DNA of 11,325 nt from Anaerolineae bacterium (GCA_016213455.1 JACRAG010000512.1:1-11325); one strand, 5' to 3'. Shown: positions 1 to 7,174, counted from the stretch's first letter. The notes: generated by a model from the letters alone, not told the origin. Numbers and translations are program-made.

Positions 1-785
1 CGGCGGTTGAAATTGCCGGCTTGCGAGGAACGGTGGTAGAACACATACCACTGCCCGTTGAACTCGGCGATGGAGCCGTGGTTGTTCCAGGTTTGCGGGT
101 CGCAGCCGGTGTTGTCGATGAGGATGCCGCGTTTGACATACGGACCCAGCGGCGCGGCACTGGTGGCATAAGCCAGGCAGGTGGCGCGCCCGCGGCTGAT
201 GTCGGTATAGACCAGGTAGTACAGGCCGTTGCGTTTGCGGATGCAGGCGCCTTCGTGGAAACCGTGTTCGGCTTCGGTGAGGATGCCCTTGTGCAAGGTG
301 TCTGGCTCAATCCCGCGCAGGTCGGGGCGCAGCCGGGCGCCACGCAGGCTGAACTGCCCCCAAAAGTAATACACCTGCCCATCGTCATCCACCAGCGCTG
401 CCGGGTCAATGCCGTCACCGTCCGCGCCAGCCACCGGAGAAGCCTGGGTGAAGGGGCCTGCCGGGTTATCACTCACCGCTACGCCCTCGCCGCCGTTGGC
501 CAGGCAGAAATACAGGTAATAGCGCCCGTTATGGTTGATGCAGTCCGGCGCATACAGAGGCGAGTCCGTCCACGGCACCCCGCTGTTGGGTCCGGTGGAG
601 GAGAAGCTCTCACCGTGGTCCTGCCAGTGGATCAGGTCGGGTGAGGAGAAAACGCGGTACTCGTAGCTGCAGTAAGAAGTGCCGCCGGTGATGTCATAGG
701 AGCCGTACAGGGTGATGCGTCCGTCGCTCCAGACGCGCGCCTCGGCGTCGGGGACGAAGTGCTGGACGGGCAGAATGGGATTCAT
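1..785 (-). CDS. Glycoside hydrolase family 43 enzyme, 3' end cut by window edge
   Basis: A five-bladed beta-propeller glycosidase of the GH43 type, probably acting on arabinose- or xylose-containing oligosaccharides. The 261 residues visible hold the three acidic residues expected of the family: Asp13 in FVPDAEARVW (general base), Asp127 in DGIDPAALVDDDG (pKa modulator) and Glu178 in HGFHEGACIRKRNGLYYLVY (general acid). His236 in NNHGSIAEFNGQWYVFYHR matches the conserved metal- or substrate-site histidine. The ATG at 785-783 follows AGGAG (801-797) by 11 nt. No signal peptide is present, so the enzyme is probably cytoplasmic and would act on imported oligosaccharides. The stop lies beyond position 1; family members usually run 300 or more residues, so a modest C-terminal part is missing. 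It is divergent from the S51 peptidase gene. The family call is strong; the substrate cannot be read from sequence. Confidence 0.9.
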   Translation of the reverse strand, partial: MNPILPVQHFVPDAEARVWSDGRITLYGSYDITGGTSYCSYEYRVFSSPDLIHWQDHGESFSSTGPNSGVPWTDSPLYAPDCINHNGRYYLYFCLANGGEGVAVSDNPAGPFTQASPVAGADGDGIDPAALVDDDGQVYYFWGQFSLRGARLRPDLRGIEPDTLHKGILTEAEHGFHEGACIRKRNGLYYLVYTDISRGRATCLAYATSAAPLGPYVKRGILIDNTGCDPQTWNNHGSIAEFNGQWYVFYHRSSQAGNFNR

Positions 786-821
786 GCGGGAGGGATCTCC
801 TGAAGATTGGGGTTTGGGTTG

Positions 822-827
822 ATTATA
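822..827 (-). promoter_or_regulatory. -10 element of the GH43 gene
   Basis: A perfect TATAAT on the minus strand predicts transcription starting near 815, giving a leader of about 29 nt that contains the AGGAG ribosome site. No good -35 lies 16-18 bp upstream; a TTGCCA at 858-853 is too far away (25 bp). The region where a -35 would sit overlaps the -10 of the divergent gene. Confidence 0.5.
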
Positions 828-847
828 CGGCAGGAGCGTCGATCCGG

Positions 848-853
848 TATAAT
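848..853 (+). promoter_or_regulatory. -10 element of the S51 peptidase gene
   Basis: A perfect TATAAT predicts a start near 860 and a leader of about 21 nt carrying GGAG at 870-873, 7 nt before the ATG. No recognisable -35 is present at standard spacing. The element lies 20 bp from the opposing -10, so the two polymerase footprints would overlap. Confidence 0.55.
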
Positions 854-880
854 GGCAAAAATTTTCATTGGAGACCAGGC

Positions 881-1570
881 ATGGGGACGATCGTTGCGAT
901 TGGCGGAGGCGAGTTGGGTTTGGGAGAAACCCGGCTGATCGATCAGGAAATTGTCAGATTGTCGGGCAAAACCAACCCGGCGCTGCTGTTCCTGCCGACA
1001 GCCAGCCGGGATGCGGAGAACTACATCGATACGGTAAAAACGCAATTTGGCGCGTTGGGCTGCCAGGTCAGCGCGCTTTGTCTGACCCGCGACGGCATGA
1101 CGGCTGACATGGCCCGCGAAGCCGTCAGCGCGGCGGACATCGTGTACGTGGGTGGAGGCAGCACGGCTTTTATGATGGTGCAGTGGCAAAAGTTCGGCGT
1201 GGATGAAGCCCTCAAAGCCGCCTATGCGCGCGGCGCGGTGTTGTCGGGGTTGAGCGCCGGCTCGATTTGCTGGTTTGTTGCCGGTCACAGCGACAGTGAC
1301 CTGATCGACAACAACGGGGTGGGGGCGTACCGCTGGGTGAACGGGTTGGGGCTGCTGCCATTCGTGAACTGCCCGCATTATGACGAACCCGAGCGCCAAT
1401 CCTTTAATGAGATGGTCAAGGAGCAGGGCCTGGAGGGCATAGCGCTGGAGAATAATGTCGCCCTGGTCGCGGTGAATGGGGGTTACGCGATCCTCAAAGC
1501 TGACCCGGCCAAAAAGGCCTACCGGTTTTTCCGCAGCGACGGCGTGTGGACGAAACAGGAAATGGCATAA
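881..1570 (+). CDS. Peptidase S51-family protein (dipeptidase E / cyanophycinase-like)
   Basis: A 229-residue cytoplasmic serine hydrolase of the S51 family, whose members include dipeptidase E (cleaves Asp-Xaa dipeptides) and cyanophycinase. The fold signatures are in order: the glycine-rich first strand (IVAIGGGELG, 4-13), the FLPTASRD strand end (38-44), the YVGGGSTAFMM turn (89-99), and the nucleophile elbow LSGLSAGSICW with Ser125 as the presumed nucleophile. NCPHYDE (163-169) supplies a conserved His166, and the LENN segment (189-192) carries Glu190, where the family has an acidic residue. The length matches dipeptidase E-like members. The ATG at 881 has GGAG 7 nt upstream. It is a single-gene unit: its own -10 in front, a bidirectional terminator behind. 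Substrate specificity is uncertain; a role in peptide turnover is inferred. Confidence 0.88.
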   Translation: MGTIVAIGGGELGLGETRLIDQEIVRLSGKTNPALLFLPTASRDAENYIDTVKTQFGALGCQVSALCLTRDGMTADMAREAVSAADIVYVGGGSTAFMMVQWQKFGVDEALKAAYARGAVLSGLSAGSICWFVAGHSDSDLIDNNGVGAYRWVNGLGLLPFVNCPHYDEPERQSFNEMVKEQGLEGIALENNVALVAVNGGYAILKADPAKKAYRFFRSDGVWTKQEMA

Positions 1571-1599
1571 GCCGGGCTTTTGACCGTTGACTAATGAAT

Positions 1600-1636
1600 G
1601 CAAACAACCCCGCCATGGATTGGCGGGGTTGTTTGC
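1600..1636. terminator. Bidirectional intrinsic terminator between convergent genes
   Basis: A perfect 15-bp inverted repeat, arms 1600-1614 and 1622-1636, with a 7-nt loop (ATGGATT). Its GC core (CCCCGCC/GGCGGGG) is flanked by A-rich and T-rich arm ends, so it reads as a core hairpin followed by TTGTTTG in both directions. It lies between the ends of the peptidase gene (stop 1570, +) and the DUF4203-type gene (stop 1649, -) and would serve both. Confidence 0.9.
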
Positions 1637-1648
1637 GTTCGGGTCAAT

Positions 1649-2266
1649 TTATTCCGGCGGCGGCTCGGATGAATCGCGCGGCTCGGTGTATTTGGGGATG
1701 CGGTCGCGCACCTGCCGGTCGTGATGCGCTTTACGCAGCAGATCGCCGGATTGCGCCGCGAGACCGACCGCGGTGAGCAGCAGCATACCCAGCCAGCCCA
1801 GGTTTTCATAGGCGGGTGAGAGCGTTGCCAGGGCAGTGTGCGCCATGAAGGCTCCGACCAGGGTGGAGAGGATCACCAGGCCCCATTCGAACATACCCGC
1901 GACCACCGCCAGCCCGACCACACCAAACACAATCGCCGCCGCGATTTGCAGCCAGCCAGGCGCATTGCTGGCGACGTTGTAGCCGATGAGGGCAAACACG
2001 GCGCCGCCCGAAAGCATGACCATGACGCGGTTGAGGAAGCCCGCCAGGATGGCAAACACCACACCCACGCCGATGGACAGCCAGGGCAGCAGCCCTTCGG
2101 GCACGCCGGTGAGCAGGCGAGGCGCTAGCACCACGCCCAACAGGAAGCCAACCAGGCCAATGAAGACCCAGTAAAGCCGCCGTCCGGCAAACAGGGTGAG
2201 TAACCCAAGGATGAGCGCGGTGGCGGCAGTGGCGCTGTTGAAGGCGCTGGTAAACAGTTCAGCCAT
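1649..2266 (-). CDS. DUF4203-type seven-helix membrane protein
   Basis: A 205-residue integral membrane protein with about seven hydrophobic segments (roughly residues 13-28, 31-49, 58-78, 81-98, 106-124, 127-147, 155-172). It ends in a charged, proline-rich tail (PRDSSEPPPE) that is probably cytoplasmic. The glycine-rich helix pairs and the motif GRRLYWVFIGLVGFLLG resemble the DUF4203/TMEM198-like family, whose biochemical role is unknown. The start codon lies 9 nt after the serC stop, with a weak AGGCAGG ribosome site that includes the end of serC, so it is very likely co-transcribed with serC. Nothing in the sequence links it functionally to serine synthesis. The membrane assignment is firm; the family name rests on remembered similarity. 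Confidence 0.82.
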   Translation of the reverse strand: MAELFTSAFNSATAATALILGLLTLFAGRRLYWVFIGLVGFLLGVVLAPRLLTGVPEGLLPWLSIGVGVVFAILAGFLNRVMVMLSGGAVFALIGYNVASNAPGWLQIAAAIVFGVVGLAVVAGMFEWGLVILSTLVGAFMAHTALATLSPAYENLGWLGMLLLTAVGLAAQSGDLLRKAHHDRQVRDRIPKYTEPRDSSEPPPE

Positions 2267-2275
2267 GATGCCTGC

Positions 2276-3373
2276 CTAGCCGTTCTTGCGCTGGAATTCC
2301 TTCATGAAGTCCACCAGCACGCGGGCAGACTCGACCGGCAGCGCATTATAGATGGAAGCGCGCAGGCCACCCACCGAGCGGTGGCCTTTGAGGCCGATCA
2401 GGTCGGCTTTCTTGGCTTCTTTGACAAACTGCTCTTCCAGTTCTTCGCTGGGCATGCGGAAGGGCACGTTCATGATCGAACGGGCATCCGGCGCGGCATG
2501 ACCGTGATAATATCCGCCGGAAGAGTCGATGGCGTCGTAGATCAGGCCGGCTTTTTCCAGGTTGATCTTATGAATCGCCGGCAGACCGCCCAGGTCTTTG
2601 AGCCATTTCATCACCAGCCCGACGATGTAGATGGCGTAGCAGGGCGGGGTGTTGTGCAGCGAACCGCTCTCGGCGAGGATTTTGTAATCCAGCATGACGG
2701 GCAGCTTTTCGGGCGTGCGCGCCAGCAAGTCCTCGCGGATGATGACCACGGTCACGCCCGCCGGACCGGCATTTTTCTGCGCGCCGGCGTAGATCATGCC
2801 GTATTTGCTCACATCCACGGGCTGGCTGAGGAAGTCGGAGGACATGTCGCAGACCACTTCGACGCCCGCGGGCACTTCGAATTCTTTTTTGAACTCCACG
2901 CCGTGGATGGTTTCATTGTGGCAGAAATGCACATAGGCCGCCTGGGGGTCCAGCGTCAGGTCGCCCTGGGCCGGCAGCCGGCTGTAGTTGGAGGATTCTC
3001 CGTTGTAGGCGGCGCGGGTTGCACCGAGTTTGGCGGCTTCCTTCCAGGCGGTCTTGCTCCACGAGCCGGTGACCACGTAGTCGGCGGAGGCGCCGGCGGG
3101 GCGCAGGTTCATCGCCAGCATGGCAAACTGCAGCGTCGCGCCGCCCTGCAGGAACAGGACCTTGTAATTGGTGGGGATGCCCAGCAGTTCACGCAGGTCC
3201 GCTTCGGCGGTCTGGATGATGCTTTCATACTCTTTGGAGCGGTGGCTCATTTCCATCACCGACATGCCGCAGCCCTGGTAGTCGAGCATTTCGGACTGGG
3301 CTTTTTCGAGGACGGAGACCGGCAGGATGGACGGGCCGGCGTTGAAATTATGGACACGCTTGACAGAGCTCAT
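2276..3373 (-). CDS. serC: Phosphoserine aminotransferase SerC
   Basis: A PLP-dependent, fold-type I aminotransferase converting 3-phosphohydroxypyruvate and glutamate to O-phosphoserine and 2-oxoglutarate, the second step of serine synthesis (and usable in vitamin B6 synthesis). The 365 residues match the usual ~360. Visible hallmarks: NFNAGPSILP at the start (9-18), LFLQGGATLQF (73-83, phosphate and PLP site), HFCHNETIHGVEF (139-151), CDMSSDFLSQPVD (175-187), the PLP-binding Lys200 in YAGAQKNAGPAG, and HRSVGGLRASIYNA (341-354) for substrate phosphate binding. The ATG at 3373 has GGAGAG (3385-3380) 6 nt upstream. It is the first gene of a two-gene unit with the DUF4203-type protein. Promoter candidates on the minus strand are TATGAT (3430-3425) and TAAAAT (3464-3459); neither has a good -35. 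Confidence 0.97.
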   Translation of the reverse strand: MSSVKRVHNFNAGPSILPVSVLEKAQSEMLDYQGCGMSVMEMSHRSKEYESIIQTAEADLRELLGIPTNYKVLFLQGGATLQFAMLAMNLRPAGASADYVVTGSWSKTAWKEAAKLGATRAAYNGESSNYSRLPAQGDLTLDPQAAYVHFCHNETIHGVEFKKEFEVPAGVEVVCDMSSDFLSQPVDVSKYGMIYAGAQKNAGPAGVTVVIIREDLLARTPEKLPVMLDYKILAESGSLHNTPPCYAIYIVGLVMKWLKDLGGLPAIHKINLEKAGLIYDAIDSSGGYYHGHAAPDARSIMNVPFRMPSEELEEQFVKEAKKADLIGLKGHRSVGGLRASIYNALPVESARVLVDFMKEFQRKNG

Positions 3374-3431
3374 GAAAATCTCTCCGGTGAAATTTGAATA
3401 TCGGTTGATAGGGTACGTACTCTAATCATAA

Positions 3432-3449
3432 CCCGGATTGGCCTCCGGG
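3432..3449 (-). terminator. Weak hairpin after the nucleotidyltransferase gene
   Basis: A 6-bp inverted repeat (CCCGGA/TCCGGG) with a 6-nt loop, followed on the minus strand by TTATGATT. It lies about 60 nt past the stop of the upstream minus-strand gene and 60 nt before serC. It could terminate the upstream transcript weakly or sit in the serC leader. The U-tract is poor. Confidence 0.3.
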
Positions 3450-3510
3450 GAAACTATGATTTTAATAACCGAAATCGCAGTCGTTTGGTTTATTGTTGTA
3501 AATAAAGACT

Positions 3511-4323
3511 TTACACTTGTGTATTCTGGGCATAGGGCTGGCTCCAATCCAGAATGTAGCGGATGAAGTCCAGCGTGCGCGTAAAATCCTGCGGGTCGGC
3601 GGGTTGGCCCATGCGGGTCGCCAGGTAGGGGCGCTGGTCGGCAGCGCGTTGGATCAGCGCGCGCCAGGCAGGGTTCAGGGCAGCTTGCGCCCAACGCGCC
3701 GCGCCGGGTTTGGAGACCACGGCGGCGTTTTGCAGCGTGTAGGCCATACGGCAAAGCGTGAGGGTCATGAAGGATTGGTACCAGTGCGTGTTCATTTCGT
3801 CGGGTTGGAGCAGGATTTGATCGCACCAGCCGCGCAGGATGGCGTAGGTCTCGCGGCGCAGGTCGTCCGGGTCCACCGGGTCGATCAGGGTGTGCGGGGG
3901 CGGACCGGAGAGGGGAATGCCGTGGTTGCGAAGCACCCAGCGCACCACCGCGGTGTTGTCGTGGTTGGAGCGAATGAACTCGCGTGCGCCGTTGTCGAGG
4001 TAGGCGAACCCGGCGCGGGTGGGGTCCACGCTGCGCATGACGTCTGCCGGGATGTAGGAGCCTTCGAGGTGTTTGGCCAGGGGCGTATCCACATCGTAGA
4101 GGCGCTGGTGCATGGCCTGCAGGGCAGCCCATTCCACCGCGTTGAGGTCGTGCTCTACCACCACCAGGAAATCGACATCGCTGTACATGTCGAAGTCGCC
4201 CAGCGCCAGCGAGCCTTGCATGTACGCGCCGACGAAGTTGAACCCGAGGATGGCCTCGGCGCTGGCTGCCAGGTCAAACAGGACGGCATTGAGTTCCGGA
4301 ACGGGGCTGGGCATGAAGGTCAT
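3511..4323 (-). CDS. AadA-like nucleotidyltransferase (DUF4111-type C-terminal domain)
   Basis: A 270-residue protein with an N-terminal polymerase-beta-type nucleotidyltransferase domain and a helical C-terminal domain, the layout of the AadA aminoglycoside adenylyltransferases. The active-site strand reads YMQGSLALGDFDMYSDVDFL, with Gly37-Ser38 and the metal-binding pair Asp49/Asp51. Glu87 in AKHLEGSYIP falls where AadA enzymes carry the catalytic glutamate. The helical part (about 150-265) includes WYQSFMTLTLCRMAYTLQNA, typical of this family. The ATG at 4323 has AGGA 6 nt upstream; the in-frame ATG at 4314 has none. It is a stand-alone gene. It may modify an aminoglycoside or another hydroxylated small molecule. 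Environmental relatives often have no proven resistance role, so no resistance phenotype is claimed. Confidence 0.82.
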   Translation of the reverse strand: MTFMPSPVPELNAVLFDLAASAEAILGFNFVGAYMQGSLALGDFDMYSDVDFLVVVEHDLNAVEWAALQAMHQRLYDVDTPLAKHLEGSYIPADVMRSVDPTRAGFAYLDNGAREFIRSNHDNTAVVRWVLRNHGIPLSGPPPHTLIDPVDPDDLRRETYAILRGWCDQILLQPDEMNTHWYQSFMTLTLCRMAYTLQNAAVVSKPGAARWAQAALNPAWRALIQRAADQRPYLATRMGQPADPQDFTRTLDFIRYILDWSQPYAQNTQV

Positions 4324-4352
4324 GAGGATTCCTGATGGTCAAAGTTGTGAGC

Positions 4353-4358
4353 ATGATA
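4353..4358 (-). promoter_or_regulatory. -10 candidate of the nucleotidyltransferase gene
   Basis: TATCAT (5 of 6 matches) on the minus strand predicts a start near 4346 and a 22-nt leader containing the AGGA ribosome site. No -35 is seen at standard spacing; a TTGCCA at 4386-4381 is 22 bp away. Confidence 0.35.
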
Positions 4359-4456
4359 CACCCGTTTGGCGTGAAAAAGCTGGCAACATCCTCATTCTCC
4401 TGGGGGATCCGTTGTTTTCCAGCTTGATGAATGGCGTGTGGGTTGCCGGCTAATTG

Positions 4457-4473
4457 TTTAATCGCTGATTAAA
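4457..4473 (-). terminator. AT-rich hairpin directly after the CBM9-like gene
   Basis: TTTAATC and GATTAAA form a perfect 7-bp stem with a 3-nt loop one base past the stop codon. It is AT-rich with no U-tract, so it is a weak terminator at best, but it is the only structure at this gene's end. Confidence 0.25.
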
Positions 4474-4474
4474 A

Positions 4475-5320
4475 CTACAGATCTTCCACGGCCTGTGTGG
4501 AAAAGTGGATGTATGGAAAGCAGCCCGGCTGGTGGGTGTCATAGACGCCGTGCGGGCTCATCACCCAGGCGGGGTGGGGTTGGACTTCGAGTCCGCTCAT
4601 CACCAGCTTCTCAAAACGGCCAAAGAACATCCGCCAGGTATCACCATCCTGGGGAGGCAGCGAGCGCCCGTTCGCCAGCCACTGCATACCCTGCCAGGGG
4701 AAAGCTACGATCACCTGCCAGCCTTTGTCCAGGTCAGAGGAGTCGTTGAGGGTTCCCTGCAGGCTGACCGCGCTGCGAATGCCGGGGAAGTCCCAATCCA
4801 GGAAAGCCCAGCGGGTTTTGCGTGGATGAGTACCCTCCCAGAAGGTAGCCGCCTGGCGGTCGTAATCGCCGCCAAAGGAGAAGACGCGGCGGGTTTTCAA
4901 GTCGAACTCGGGCACATCAAATCGGCTGCCGGGGGTAAAGGCATCGCGCCAGATGAAGAGGATTTCATAGATGGTGTTGAGCGCATTGATTTCAAACTCG
5001 TAATAGCAATCCCCACCGTCGATGAAGATTTCGACATCGTTTTCCTGAAAGATAATCGCGTCGCGCTGCGTGTGGTGGGCTTCCAGGAAAGGCTCTTCGA
5101 TCCAGAAGCCGACATAGAAGTTTTGATCATCCCACAACGCCGCCATGCGCGTGTCGAACAATCCGGGTGTGCCTGTGACCGTATCGACGAAGCGGGCCGA
5201 TTTGGGCGCTTTGTGCCAGGCGGCTTCGCTCAACAAGCCGTCGATGGCAAGCGGCTCGCGGGTGCGGTAGCAGGTGTAATGGACAATGCTTTCTTCAGGG
5301 CAGGTCGGAGAGTCGTTCAC
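4475..5320 (-). CDS. CBM9-like carbohydrate-binding protein
   Basis: A stand-alone beta-sandwich protein of the family 9 carbohydrate-binding-module-like group (281 residues from the GTG chosen here). Typical segments are IDGLLSEAAW (27-36), the strand AALWDDQNFYVGFWIEEP (60-77), ENDVEIFIDGGDCYYEFEIN (93-112) with its acidic and aromatic residues, and FPWQGM (197-202). It has no signal peptide and no attached catalytic domain, so cytoplasmic sugar binding or an unknown role is inferred. Start choice: GTG at 5320-5318 has a strong GGAGG (5330-5326) 5 nt upstream. An in-frame ATG at 5332 overlaps that ribosome site and has none of its own; it would add four residues. Starts further upstream would precede the likely promoter. 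It sits alone between the nucleotidyltransferase gene and divergent mgsA. Confidence 0.85.
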   Translation of the reverse strand: MNDSPTCPEESIVHYTCYRTREPLAIDGLLSEAAWHKAPKSARFVDTVTGTPGLFDTRMAALWDDQNFYVGFWIEEPFLEAHHTQRDAIIFQENDVEIFIDGGDCYYEFEINALNTIYEILFIWRDAFTPGSRFDVPEFDLKTRRVFSFGGDYDRQAATFWEGTHPRKTRWAFLDWDFPGIRSAVSLQGTLNDSSDLDKGWQVIVAFPWQGMQWLANGRSLPPQDGDTWRMFFGRFEKLVMSGLEVQPHPAWVMSPHGVYDTHQPGCFPYIHFSTQAVEDL

Positions 5321-5348
5321 AGCAGCCTCCATGCAGGGATTTGTTTTG

Positions 5349-5354
5349 ATTATA
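5349..5354 (-). promoter_or_regulatory. -10 element of the CBM9-like gene
   Basis: A perfect TATAAT on the minus strand predicts a start near 5342, 22 nt before the GTG at 5320 and only 10 nt before the alternative ATG at 5332. This supports the GTG start and argues against any start upstream of 5342. No -35 match lies in the GC-rich sequence 17 bp upstream. Confidence 0.5.
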
Positions 5355-5472
5355 GATGAAATGACCCGGCGCGGCGCAGCAAAGATCCGTCGGCGCAATA
5401 CAGTGTTTTGCGCCCGGCTGGTTAGCTTGGATGGGAGCGAGGGAATCGTCCCGGTTCCGGTGATTTATCCCC

Positions 5473-5478
5473 TATAAT
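5473..5478 (+). promoter_or_regulatory. -10 element of the mgsA-dinB operon
   Basis: A perfect TATAAT in CCCCTATAATGAGGG predicts a start near 5485 and a leader of about 15 nt that begins within the GGAGGAG ribosome site (5482-5488, 11 nt before ATG 5500). No -35 match is seen at 16-18 bp. Confidence 0.55.
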
Positions 5479-5499
5479 GAGGGAGGAGACGAACAACCT

Positions 5500-5964
5500 A
5501 TGGATATTCTTCGCGTGAAATCGAAACCGGTCAAGCATATTGCGTTGGTGGCGCACGACGGCATGAAACAGGATCTGCTCGAATGGGCGACCTACAACAA
5601 AGGCACGCTGCGCAAACATGCCCTGTATGCCACCGGCACCACGGGCAAGCTGGTGATGGAGCATACCGGCTTGCTGGTGACGCGTTTTCATTCCGGCCCG
5701 GTGGGCGGCGACCAGCAGATCGGCGCGCGCATTGTGGAGGGGGCGATTGACTTCCTGATTTTCTTCTGGGATCCGTTGATGCCGCAGCCGCATGACCCCG
5801 ATGTGAAGGCGCTGCTGCGTGTGGCCGTGCTGTACAATATCCCCACGGCTTCCAACCGCAGCAGCGCGGATTTCCTGATCTCATCGCCCTTGATGGACAG
5901 TGAATACGTGCGCCTGGTGCCGGATTACATGGACCGCATTCACCTGGCCGAAGACGAGAGCTGA
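5500..5964 (+). CDS. mgsA: Methylglyoxal synthase MgsA
   Basis: Converts dihydroxyacetone phosphate to methylglyoxal and phosphate, a bypass of lower glycolysis that relieves sugar-phosphate build-up at the price of a toxic electrophile. The 154 residues match the family. All key motifs are present at positions equal to the E. coli enzyme: IALVAHD with His19/Asp20, the phosphate-binding ATGTTG loop (44-49), [12 protein letters not shown] with catalytic Asp71, [20 protein letters not shown] with Asp91, His98 and Asp101, and [13 protein letters not shown]. The enzyme is a cytoplasmic hexamer in known members and is typically inhibited by phosphate. It is the first gene of an operon: the stop is 12 nt before the dinB start. 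The -10 and ribosome site lie directly in front. Identification is near certain. Confidence 0.97.
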   Translation: MDILRVKSKPVKHIALVAHDGMKQDLLEWATYNKGTLRKHALYATGTTGKLVMEHTGLLVTRFHSGPVGGDQQIGARIVEGAIDFLIFFWDPLMPQPHDPDVKALLRVAVLYNIPTASNRSSADFLISSPLMDSEYVRLVPDYMDRIHLAEDES

Positions 5965-5976
5965 GCGGAGGCGGAT

Positions 5977-7143
5977 ATGGTGCGGAAAATTCTGCACCTG
6001 GATCTGGATGCATTTTTCTGCGCGGTGGAGGAGCTTGGCCGCCCAGACCTGGTGGGCAAGCCCTTCGCGGTGGGGGGACGGCCCGAGGCGCGGGGTGTGG
6101 TCTCTTCCTGCTCCTACCCGGCGCGCCGCAAAGGCGTGCGTTCGGCCATGCCCATGGCGCGTGCGCTGCGCCTGTGCCCTGAGCTGATTGTGGTTTCGGG
6201 GCATCACAGCGATTACCGCGCTTACAGCCAGCGGGTGATGGCGGTGCTGGGGGAATATACTGCCTTGATCGAGCAGATTTCGATTGACGAGGCCTTTCTG
6301 GACCTGACCGACCTGCCGCAATCCGGTGAGGAGCTGGCGCACGCGCTGCAGCGAGCTATCCGCGAGCAGGTGCACCTGCCCTGTTCGCTGGGTGTGGCGA
6401 CCAACAAGCTGGTGGCCAAAAGTGCCACCGAGTACGGCAAGAGCCAGCACCGCGGCGAGGGCTACCCCAACGCTGTGACGGTGGTGCCGCCAGGGCAGGA
6501 GACGGCTTTTCTGGCTCCGCTGCCGGTGCAGGCCCTGTGGGGTGTGGGACCCAAGACTGCCGAGGCGCTGGAGGGGCTGCGCGTCAAAACCATTGGCGAC
6601 CTGGCGGCGCTGCCCGAGGCGGTGCTGGCGCGCAAGTTTGGCATCAACGGGCATGACCTGTGGCTGCGCGCGCGCGGGGTGGATGACCATCCGGTGGAAA
6701 CCGAGCATGCCATCAAATCGGTCAGCCAGGAGACCACCTTTGAACGCGATGTGAGCGACGGCGAGCGCCTGCGTCGTGTGCTGCGCGAGTTGAGCGAGAA
6801 CGTGGCCTTCCGCCTGCGGGCTGACCGCCTGTGCGCGTCCACCGTGAAGCTGAAACTGCGCTGGGCCGATTTCACCACGCCCACCCGGCAGGTGAGTCTG
6901 GCGATGCCCACCGACCAGGACGGGGTGATTTATGCGGCTGCGCTGGGGTTGTTCGACGCACTGTGGGAAAAAGGACGCCCGGTACGGCTGTTGGGGGTGG
7001 GCGCAGGCCGCCTGAGTGAGGCGGCTCACCAGCCCAGCCTGTGGGATACACCGGACGATCGCGAGCGCCGCCTGCTGGATGCGCTGGACGATCTGCGCGA
7101 GCGGTTTGGCGAGCGGGCGGTGCGGCGGGGCAAACGAAGCTGA
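5977..7143 (+). CDS. dinB: DNA polymerase IV (DinB), Y-family translesion polymerase
   Basis: A 388-residue Y-family polymerase that copies past damaged template bases. The palm holds HLDLDAFF with Asp9 and the presumed steric-gate Phe14, and QISIDEAFLDL with Asp104/Glu105, giving the metal-binding triad. SYPARRKGVRSAMPM (46-60) is the fingers motif. GVGPKTAEAL (189-198) is the helix-hairpin-helix thumb element, and SVSQETTFERD (248-258) opens the little-finger domain. Near the C-terminus QPSLWD (352-357) fits a beta-clamp-binding motif of the QxxLW type, so it should be tethered to the sliding clamp. The ATG at 5977 has GGAGG 5 nt upstream. It follows mgsA by 12 nt and is almost certainly co-transcribed with it. 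No LexA-type palindrome is evident upstream, so damage control through the shared promoter is not shown. Confidence 0.97.
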   Translation: MVRKILHLDLDAFFCAVEELGRPDLVGKPFAVGGRPEARGVVSSCSYPARRKGVRSAMPMARALRLCPELIVVSGHHSDYRAYSQRVMAVLGEYTALIEQISIDEAFLDLTDLPQSGEELAHALQRAIREQVHLPCSLGVATNKLVAKSATEYGKSQHRGEGYPNAVTVVPPGQETAFLAPLPVQALWGVGPKTAEALEGLRVKTIGDLAALPEAVLARKFGINGHDLWLRARGVDDHPVETEHAIKSVSQETTFERDVSDGERLRRVLRELSENVAFRLRADRLCASTVKLKLRWADFTTPTRQVSLAMPTDQDGVIYAAALGLFDALWEKGRPVRLLGVGAGRLSEAAHQPSLWDTPDDRERRLLDALDDLRERFGERAVRRGKRS

Positions 7144-7174
7144 TGGAATCCGTATCCATCCGATCCTTCCTTTT

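Noticed and set aside
782..1603. A 273-residue open frame antisense to the S51 peptidase gene
   Set aside because: It spans the peptidase gene, both divergent promoters and part of the terminator. Its composition is that of an antisense shadow.
2381..3397. A 338-residue open frame antisense to serC
   Set aside because: The opposite strand is an unmistakable SerC. The product is Gly/His/Phe-rich without domain features, a codon-bias shadow.
5881..7029. A 382-residue open frame antisense to dinB
   Set aside because: It lies opposite a certain polymerase gene with all motifs intact. Its His/Gln/Arg-rich composition is typical of high-GC antisense frames, and no ribosome site or domain is visible.
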